Assembly: GCF_900142965.1 (NCBI RefSeq)
Contig: NZ_FRCQ01000004.1
Location: forward strand, 277,317-341,316
DNA length: 64,000 nt
Direction of reading: 5' to 3'
DNA from: Rhizobacter sp. OV335
GTDB lineage: Bacteria; Pseudomonadota; Gammaproteobacteria; Burkholderiales; Burkholderiaceae_C
Shown here one piece after another: positions 58,131-64,000 of the stretch (the first letter of the stretch is position 1; the number at the start of each line of letters is the position of its first letter). A model generated the notes under the pieces. It did no database searches. It was given only the letters and a program-made list of their open reading frames with translations, and was not told where the DNA came from. The position numbers were made by a program, and so were the translations under genes.

Positions 58131-61004
58131 TCAGGAGTCGTACGCGATGCGCGCCCCCGACCCCGGCGGCGTGCAGGTGTAGGTCACCTCCTGTCCCGGC
58201 ACGGTGGCCAGCGCCCGCACGGCCGCATCGCTGCGCTGGCTGCCGTCGGACGCGACGAAGGCCTGCACCGCCGGCTTGTAGAGCAGCCCGCGCGACACGC
58301 CGCCTTCCACGATCCGCACGACCAGGCTGCATTCGGTGGTCGCGCCGCCCAGCTCCTTCGACGTGAACGGCGTGGCCGCGCGCTGCAGCAGCAGGTTGAT
58401 GCGGCCCGCCACCGCCGCTGCATTGGTGCTGGTCAGCGTGACCTGCTGGCCGACGATCGGCGCGAGGTCGCTGTCGAAGGCCATCATGAAATCGACCACA
58501 TCGCGCCGCGTCGCATCCGGGTCCACGATCGGGAAGCCGACCGTGAGCTGCGGGTTGAACACCTTGGCGGTGAAGAAGCGGAACAGCGTGTCCACCGAGC
58601 CGTCGTTGACGAAGCCGAAGCCGCGCACCTGGTCGCCCAGGAAGCCGGTGTCGGGCGCGCCGAAGAACTCCACCCGCGGCGAGCCGAACATGCCGACCTT
58701 CTGGTACATGTTGCGCAGGTGCGGGATCTTCACGATCTGCGTGATGCCCTCGAAGCTCGCGCGCCCGCCGGTGCCGAAGAAGCCGCTGGCCGGGTCGAGC
58801 CGGTGGCAACCCTCGCAGGTGAACGCCGTCTGGTTCGGCACCAGCCCGCCCAGCGCGCCGATGTCGATGCCGTCCGACGGCCGCGTGCCGCTGTAGAAGC
58901 TGCGCCCGCGCTGCTGCGATGCGGTCAGCGTGTTGTCGAGCTTGCGGATCGGGTTCGGCGGCAGCATCACCGGGAGCTGGAAGTCGGCGAAGGTCTGCAT
59001 CTCGGCCTCGCTCAGCGGCGCGGTGCCACCCAGGAGGCCCTCGAAGGCCACCGCGAAGTTCTTGAACGACAGCACGCTGTCGGTGCCGCTGCTGCCGAAC
59101 AGCCCGGTGGCGCGGTCGCCACGCCAGTGCATCGCACCCGAGTTGCGCATGCCGCGCAGCGTCTGCGTCGTCATCGGCCCCTTCATCGGGTGGAACTCGT
59201 TGGCGTTGTCGCTGCCGTTGACCGGCGACTTGACGCCGAACAGCAGCTTGCCGAGCGTGATCTCCAGCGGCGACGCCAGGTTCTTCGTGATCGGGTTGTT
59301 GGTGACGCGGTCGTCGGGGTTGCCGAGGTCCCAGGCCAGGTCGTCGGCATCGCCGAAGGTGTGGCAGCTCGCGCACGAGGCCTCGCCGTTGGCCGAGAAG
59401 CGGCGCGCGTCGTACAGGAACGGCCGCCCGGCCGTCACCGACGCCGGCTCGGGGTTCTTCATCGCGACCGACGACAGCGTGGCGCGCGACGCCAGGTCGA
59501 CCACCTTGACCGCGTTGTCGAAGCGGGTGGTGACGTAGAGGCGGCCGCGCGCCTCGTCGAGCACCAGCCCGCTCGGGCCGCCGCCGGCCAGTTCGATGTA
59601 GCGCGCGCTGGCGCTGCGCGGATCGAAGCTGTCGCTCTCGAGCGCGGCGGTATCGAACACGCCGATGCGGCTGGAGCCGAAGGCCGCCACGTACAGCGTG
59701 CGGCCGTCGCCGGTGACCACCATGTCGAGCGGCATCGCCAGCGAATGGTTCTTCATCGTCCAGTCGAAGCCGGGGTTGCCCGGCAGCTTCGAATAGTCGA
59801 TGTGCTTGTTGAGGTGGCGTGGCGAGACGTTCGCGCCCGACAGCACGGTGACGCGCGTCTGCGCCAGCTTGCCCTGCACCGTGTGGCCGGCGTAGGTGCC
59901 CGGCCCCTCGAAGCGGGCCTCGTTGATCGCCTCGGTGTTCGACACGTAGACCGCGCCGCTGACCGGGTTGGTGACCATGTTGAACAGCACCGTGCCGACA
60001 CCCGACCAGCTGGTCTTCTGCGCCAGCGTGTTGGCATCGACGGCGAACACGTCGCGGTCGGGCAGGCGGAACTGCACCGCGTTGTTCCAGTTGCGGTGCA
60101 GCTCGTCTTCCCAGCGCCCGGCAGCCTTGTTGAACTTGACGATCAGGCCGACCTCGGGCGCCTGCTTCCCTTCGAAGTTGGTCTTCGGGCCGGGGTTGCC
60201 GCCGGGAACGATCTTGAAGTTCGGACCCAGGCACGGCAGGTTCGGGTTGAAGCCGCCGCAGATCATTCCGGCCAGCAGCGTGGTGGTCTGGTTGCCCGAC
60301 TTGAAGGCCGCGACGTAGACGGTGCTGCGGTCGGGGCTCACCGCCAGCGCGCGCGGCGTGTCGCTGAAGAAGCTCATGATGCGCAGCGGCAGGCCGCCGA
60401 ACGCGCTGCCCAGGCTCGCCGGGTTGAAGACCCACACGTCGGCGCGGCCGATGCCGGGCGTCGTGAGCTGCGGGTCGCCGGCACCAGGCACGGCGGCCAG
60501 CGACGGGTCGCTGCGCTGCTGCCCGCGATGCGCGGTGGTGATGAAGGCGCGCTCCGGGTTGCCGGCGAACACGATGTCGCGCGGCTCGTCGCCCACCAGC
60601 AGCGTGCGCACGACGCGCGGCGTGCCGGCCAGGTCGACGATGCTGACGCTGTCGGACAGGTGGTTCACCACCCACACCTCGGTGTTGCCGCGCACCGCCA
60701 CCGACACCGGCTCCAGCCCCACCGGCACGCGCGCGACGAGCTGCGGCGTGGCGCCGGCGATGTTGAAGACATCGAGCGTGTCGTTGGGCGTGTTCGCGAC
60801 GAACAGCCGGCTGCGGTCGGGCGACATCGCCATCGGCCGCACCGGGCCGCTCTCGAACTGCATGAACGACGGTGCCTGCGCGTGCGCCGCAAGCGGCATC
60901 AGCAACAGGGCCATCACGAGGCCCGTCAGGGACCGCAACGACGACAACAACATCGACAGGGTGAGCCGCGGCCTGCCTCGGCCCGGCATGGGATGCGCTT
61001 GCAT
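58131..61004 (-). CDS. Beta-propeller fused to di-haem cytochrome c peroxidase-like domain
   Basis: A 957-residue exported protein. A signal peptide (MALLLMPLAAHAQ) is followed by a YVTN-type beta-propeller (about residues 45-530, repeats such as LFVANTPNDTLDVFNIAG and VWVVNHLSDSVSIVDLAG). The C-terminal part has two haem-c sites, CASCH near 545 and CEGCH near 731, with methionine-rich loops, as in MauG/cytochrome c peroxidase relatives. AAGGAG lies 7 nt before the ATG. It may oxidise a bound substrate; the partner is unknown. Confidence 0.85.
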   Translation of the reverse strand: MQAHPMPGRGRPRLTLSMLLSSLRSLTGLVMALLLMPLAAHAQAPSFMQFESGPVRPMAMSPDRSRLFVANTPNDTLDVFNIAGATPQLVARVPVGLEPVSVAVRGNTEVWVVNHLSDSVSIVDLAGTPRVVRTLLVGDEPRDIVFAGNPERAFITTAHRGQQRSDPSLAAVPGAGDPQLTTPGIGRADVWVFNPASLGSAFGGLPLRIMSFFSDTPRALAVSPDRSTVYVAAFKSGNQTTTLLAGMICGGFNPNLPCLGPNFKIVPGGNPGPKTNFEGKQAPEVGLIVKFNKAAGRWEDELHRNWNNAVQFRLPDRDVFAVDANTLAQKTSWSGVGTVLFNMVTNPVSGAVYVSNTEAINEARFEGPGTYAGHTVQGKLAQTRVTVLSGANVSPRHLNKHIDYSKLPGNPGFDWTMKNHSLAMPLDMVVTGDGRTLYVAAFGSSRIGVFDTAALESDSFDPRSASARYIELAGGGPSGLVLDEARGRLYVTTRFDNAVKVVDLASRATLSSVAMKNPEPASVTAGRPFLYDARRFSANGEASCASCHTFGDADDLAWDLGNPDDRVTNNPITKNLASPLEITLGKLLFGVKSPVNGSDNANEFHPMKGPMTTQTLRGMRNSGAMHWRGDRATGLFGSSGTDSVLSFKNFAVAFEGLLGGTAPLSEAEMQTFADFQLPVMLPPNPIRKLDNTLTASQQRGRSFYSGTRPSDGIDIGALGGLVPNQTAFTCEGCHRLDPASGFFGTGGRASFEGITQIVKIPHLRNMYQKVGMFGSPRVEFFGAPDTGFLGDQVRGFGFVNDGSVDTLFRFFTAKVFNPQLTVGFPIVDPDATRRDVVDFMMAFDSDLAPIVGQQVTLTSTNAAAVAGRINLLLQRAATPFTSKELGGATTECSLVVRIVEGGVSRGLLYKPAVQAFVASDGSQRSDAAVRALATVPGQEVTYTCTPPGSGARIAYDS

Positions 61005-61086
61005 GTGTGTCTCCTTGATTCTTTGTTGGATGGCGGGCTGCCTCGACGGTGGCTCGCCGCACGATCGTACGGAGCGCCTTTCCGCC

Positions 61087-61112
61087 GCGCCCCCTCCGCC
61101 GGGAGGGGGCGC
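61087..61112. promoter_or_regulatory. 11-bp-stem hairpin in a divergent promoter region
   Basis: GCGCCCCCTCC (61087-61097), loop GCCG, GGAGGGGGCGC (61102-61112). Perfect stem without a T-run, followed by TACACT at 61113. It sits between the cytochrome gene and the LuxR gene and could be an operator. Confidence 0.4.
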
Positions 61113-61161
61113 TACACTCGCGCGCCCTCCCTCCAGGGGTTCACCCTCCCCGGCCGCCGCG

Positions 61162-63747
61162 ATGTCAGAAACGACGATCGAGCCCCCGCTGCTGGCGCCT
61201 TCCAGCGTCTCGCGACCCGCCTTGATGGCGCGGCTCGATGCCGCGTCGAAACTGCGGCTGGTGCTGGTGGCCGCGCCGGCCGGCTCCGGCAAGACGACGC
61301 TGCTGACGCAGTGGTTCCGCAATCGGCGGCAACGGCGCACGGTGGCCTGGTTGACGCTGGACGGGCCGGTGCCGAGCCCGCAGGCGCTGGCGACGCGGCT
61401 GCTGGCCAGCGTGGCAGCAGCCGGCGTGCAGCCCCCATCGGCGACAGGCGCCGACGGCGCGGTGCAGACCCTGCAGACGCTGCTCGCACAGCGCAGCGGC
61501 GACCTGCTGATCATGATCGACGACGTGCAGCACGCGCAGGACGCGCCCTGCCTCGCGCTGCTCGACACGCTGCTGGCATCGTGCGCGCCTGGAGTGCACT
61601 GGGTGCTGTCGGGTCGCTGCATGCCCGGCCTGAACCTGCCCACGTGGCGGCTGCGCGATCAGCTGGAAGTGCTCGATGGGGGTGACCTCGCGTTCGACAT
61701 CGGCCAGGTCACGCAACTCGGCCGCAAGCTGGTGCCCGAGCCGCTGAGCCGCGAACACGCCGAGCGATTGCTGGAGATCACGCAAGGCTGGACAGCGGGC
61801 GTCAAGCTCGGCCTGCTCGTGCACGGTGACCACGGCGACTTCGACGGCGGCCATGTCGACATCGCCGCCTACCTGCAGCGCGAGGTGCTGAACGAGCAGG
61901 ATGCCGCGCTGCAGGAGTTCCTGGTCTCGACCAGCGTGGTCGAGGTGATGACGGCCGAGCTGTGCGATGCGCTGCTCGGCCGCGACGGCTCGCAGGCGGT
62001 GCTCGAGAAGCTGGAGCGCAGCCAGCTGTTCGTCACCGCGCAGGACAGCCACGGCCTCGCCTTCCGCTACCACCCGCTGTTCCTCGGTTTCCTGCGCAGC
62101 CGGCTCGCCGCCGACCCGGCACGCCAGCGCGCCTTGCACGCACGCGCCAGCCATTGGCATGCCGCGCAGTTGCGCTTCGCCGAAGCGCTCACCCATGCCT
62201 TCCAGTCCGGCGAGCCGGCGTGGTGCGCCGAGCTGATGGAGCGCGCCGCCGCACGCTGGCAGCAATCGGGCGACATCGCCGAGGTGGTGCGCTGGTGCGA
62301 GCGGCTGCCACCCCAGCAACTGCTGGCCCGGCCGGCGCTGGGCGTGACCTTCACCACCTGCCTGGTGCTGTGCCGCCGTTTCGACGAAGCGCGTGCGATG
62401 CTGCGCCACCTGGCCGCGGACCCTGCGACGCACGAGGGCGCGCCGTTCGGCTTCCACCTGCGCACGCTGCAGCAGATCCTGCAGGCGATGCTCGGCGAGC
62501 ATGCGGCGCTCGGCGTCGAGATGCCGGCGGCCGACGAGAGCGATGGCGATGCCCAGCTGCGCGGGCTGCAGTTGGTCAACCGCGCGTATGCGCTGTTCTG
62601 CGCGCACCGCTTCGATGCCGCGTGGCGGCTCGCGATGCGCGCCCGCGAGATCCTGCAGCCGATCACCCCGTACGGCGAGGGCTACGCGAGCAGCGTGCTG
62701 GCGATGGTGGAGCGGGCGAAGGGCGATTTCGGATCGGCCGCGCGCCGCGTGGAAACGCTGTGGGCCGGCACGCGCAACGGCCCGCGCAATGCGGCGTGGG
62801 CGAATGCGGCGACCGCGCTCGCGGTGCTGCGCTACGAGACCAACCGGCTGGCCGAAGCGCGTGCACTGTGCGAAGAGCTGCTGCCGCTGGTCGAGGCCGG
62901 CGGCACCTACGAGACGCTGGTGGCCGCCGCGCGCACGCTCGCCCGCGTGCATGCCGCCGAGCGCGAACCCGAGGCCGCGATGCGGCTGCTCGACTACCTG
63001 CACGGCGTGCTCGGCGGCAGCCACGAGCGGCGCTTTGCGGCGCAGGTGGGATTCGACAAGGTGCGGCTGTGGCTGGCGCAGGGCGAGCCGGTGCGGGCAC
63101 GCGACTGCGCGGCAGAATTCGGCATCGCCGACGCGACCGAATGGCAGGCCATGCGACCCTATGACGAGGCCTGGGAGCGGCGCGGCATGGCGCAGGCCGC
63201 GCTGCTCTCGCATGCGCAGCGGCACGATGAAGCACGCGGCGTGCTGCAGGTGCTGCGCGGCAGTGCCGAGGCCGCAGGGCACGTGCTGCGGCTGCATGCG
63301 ATCGAGGCGGCGCTGGCCAGCAACCTGTGGGAGACCGGCGCGCGCGACGAAGCGCTGCAATGCCTGCACACATCGCTGCTGCGTGCGCGCGGCCATGCGC
63401 CGTCGCGCAGCTGGTTCGACGACAACCCGCGCTTCCACGAGGTGCTGGTGGCCGCGCTGCAGGTGCCGACGATGCGCCGCCTGATGCCAGAGCACGTGCT
63501 GCGCGTCTTCGGTGCCGCGCTCGGGCGCAGCGAGCCCCGGCCCGCGCATGCGGTGGATGCGCTGACCGCGCGCGAGCTGGAGGTGCTGGCGCTGCTGGCG
63601 CAGGGCTTGAGCAACCAGCAGATCAGCGCGCGGGCACAGATCTCGATGACCACCGTGAAGTGGCATGTGAAGAACATCTTCGCGAAGCTGGGTGTCGGCA
63701 CGCGGGTCGGCGCGTTGGTACGGGCTCGGGCGCTGCGTCTGGTGTAG
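61162..63747 (+). CDS. MalT-like LuxR-family regulator
   Basis: An 861-residue ATP-dependent regulator. P-loop APAGSGKTTLL near residue 39, Walker B LLIMIDDVQHAQ near 116, a helical-repeat middle (about 330-760), and a C-terminal LuxR helix-turn-helix (LTARELEVLALLAQGLSNQQ, then MTTVKWHVKNIFAKLGVGTR) at about 795-855. MalT-type STAND proteins oligomerise on an inducer. It is divergent from the propeller/cytochrome gene, which is the natural target candidate. Inducer unknown. Confidence 0.92.
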   Translation: MSETTIEPPLLAPSSVSRPALMARLDAASKLRLVLVAAPAGSGKTTLLTQWFRNRRQRRTVAWLTLDGPVPSPQALATRLLASVAAAGVQPPSATGADGAVQTLQTLLAQRSGDLLIMIDDVQHAQDAPCLALLDTLLASCAPGVHWVLSGRCMPGLNLPTWRLRDQLEVLDGGDLAFDIGQVTQLGRKLVPEPLSREHAERLLEITQGWTAGVKLGLLVHGDHGDFDGGHVDIAAYLQREVLNEQDAALQEFLVSTSVVEVMTAELCDALLGRDGSQAVLEKLERSQLFVTAQDSHGLAFRYHPLFLGFLRSRLAADPARQRALHARASHWHAAQLRFAEALTHAFQSGEPAWCAELMERAAARWQQSGDIAEVVRWCERLPPQQLLARPALGVTFTTCLVLCRRFDEARAMLRHLAADPATHEGAPFGFHLRTLQQILQAMLGEHAALGVEMPAADESDGDAQLRGLQLVNRAYALFCAHRFDAAWRLAMRAREILQPITPYGEGYASSVLAMVERAKGDFGSAARRVETLWAGTRNGPRNAAWANAATALAVLRYETNRLAEARALCEELLPLVEAGGTYETLVAAARTLARVHAAEREPEAAMRLLDYLHGVLGGSHERRFAAQVGFDKVRLWLAQGEPVRARDCAAEFGIADATEWQAMRPYDEAWERRGMAQAALLSHAQRHDEARGVLQVLRGSAEAAGHVLRLHAIEAALASNLWETGARDEALQCLHTSLLRARGHAPSRSWFDDNPRFHEVLVAALQVPTMRRLMPEHVLRVFGAALGRSEPRPAHAVDALTARELEVLALLAQGLSNQQISARAQISMTTVKWHVKNIFAKLGVGTRVGALVRARALRLV

Positions 63748-63820
63748 CTTGTGCGCGGCGCGGCGCCACGCGTCGCGGCGGGTGAGGGGATGGGCTGGGC
63801 TGGGTGCTCATGCCGGGGCG

Positions 63821-63838
63821 GTCGGCCCGGGGGCCGAC
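63821..63838. terminator. Hairpin after the LuxR gene
   Basis: GTCGGCCC-GG-GGGCCGAC is a perfect 8-bp stem with a tiny loop 74 bp after the stop. There is no T-run. Bases 63748-63845 hold no gene. Confidence 0.35.
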
Positions 63839-63845
63839 TCCACGA

Positions 63846-63971
63846 AGAAGATCGGCTTTGGGGATGCATCGGCAAACTCCCGCCACTCACTTCGTTCGTT
63901 GTGGTCAAACAGTGCCGATGAGTATGTCTACGAAGCGCGCTGGCGCGCGCCATCCCCAAAGCCGATCTTCT
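63846..63971. repeat. Structured repeat element, copy 2 (minus orientation)
   Basis: Outer arms 63846-63866 and 63951-63971 are perfect 21-bp complements (AGAAGATCGGCTTTGGGGATG). Inside, a GCGCGC/GCGCGC hairpin (63935-63948), a 7-bp stem CATCGGC/GCCGATG (63867-63873, 63914-63920) and the 40-nt core 63874-63913, identical on the opposite strand to 46683-46722. The stems differ in sequence from copy 1 but occupy the same places. Confidence 0.75.
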
Positions 63972-64000
63972 CCGTCGCCCCAGAAATCGCCCCCAGCCCA

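Noticed and set aside
61080..61160. A CRISPR or tandem-repeat array
   Set aside because: Only a single GC-rich hairpin; no repeated spacer-repeat units here or elsewhere in the window.
58719..61685. A 988-codon plus-strand frame opposite the cytochrome gene
   Set aside because: Antisense shadow; the minus-strand frame has signal peptide, propeller repeats and two haem sites.

Overview
The window is a high-GC, gene-dense chromosomal segment from a betaproteobacterium, most likely Burkholderiales of the Rubrivivax-Leptothrix-Piscinibacter type. The evidence is the GC-rich codon use, a YfiR/diguanylate cyclase pair, a Tat-exported class A beta-lactamase with a divergent AmpR-type regulator, a HemP gene with a Fur box, an RpfE-like gene joined to recJ, and prfB with the +1 frameshift. 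No rRNA, CRISPR array, insertion sequence or phage gene was seen. There is one tRNA (Thr, CGT).

Layout. 1-5 kb: a minus-strand, translationally coupled chain plcP-like phosphoesterase > glycosyltransferase > polyphosphate kinase > SixA phosphatase, which reads as a phosphate-economy operon. 5-11.3 kb: plus-strand rpfE-like, recJ, sugar dehydrogenase, PHP phosphatase, EamA transporter and YciO. 11.3-21.4 kb: a chemoreceptor, hemP, RidA, plsY, ybaK, an epoxide-hydrolase-like protein, a TlpA-like thioredoxin, an aldo-keto reductase coupled to an acyl-CoA synthetase, a GNAT enzyme and a hydrolase. 21.5-28.6 kb: an accessory island (below). 28.7-35.4 kb: hydrolase, prfB, HAD phosphatase, pepN, fbp and tRNA-Thr, ending in a strong terminator. 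35.4-46.5 kb: a decayed chemoreceptor, a repeat-containing secreted protein, two redox enzymes, a secreted GH64 glucanase behind LacI-type operators, yfiR with a GGDEF-EAL protein, bla/ampR, and an unknown gene coupled to a probable outer-membrane barrel. 46.9-58.1 kb: TetR/MFS, LysR/quinone reductase, a histidine kinase, and a run of small accessory proteins (DUF899, DUF4259, DUF2199, ankyrin, macro domain), a hydrolase/AraC pair and an AhpD-like protein. 58.1-63.7 kb: a beta-propeller/di-haem cytochrome divergent from a MalT-like LuxR regulator.

The most unusual region is 21.5-28.6 kb. It holds an OmpR-type winged-helix/STAND ATPase/TPR regulator, a decayed second copy of it, a coupled minus-strand operon SLOG protein > TIR-membrane-TPR protein > 126-residue protein, and two tiny peptide genes plus a peptide remnant. 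The three peptide tails and the 126-residue protein's tail share the motif P-V-(I/V)-Q. The island is bracketed by two near-identical 28-bp operators, each with three CTGAA direct repeats spaced 11 and 10 bp. It looks like a nucleotide-signalling, possibly immune, system with tail-tagged small proteins. All of this is inference from sequence.

A second novelty is a structured repeat present twice (46.6 kb and 63.9 kb, in opposite orientation). A 40-nt core is identical in both copies, but the flanking stems differ in sequence while each remains self-complementary. A third pattern is a set of genes whose start codon lies 6-8 nt after a -10-like hexamer with no Shine-Dalgarno sequence, which suggests leaderless mRNAs.
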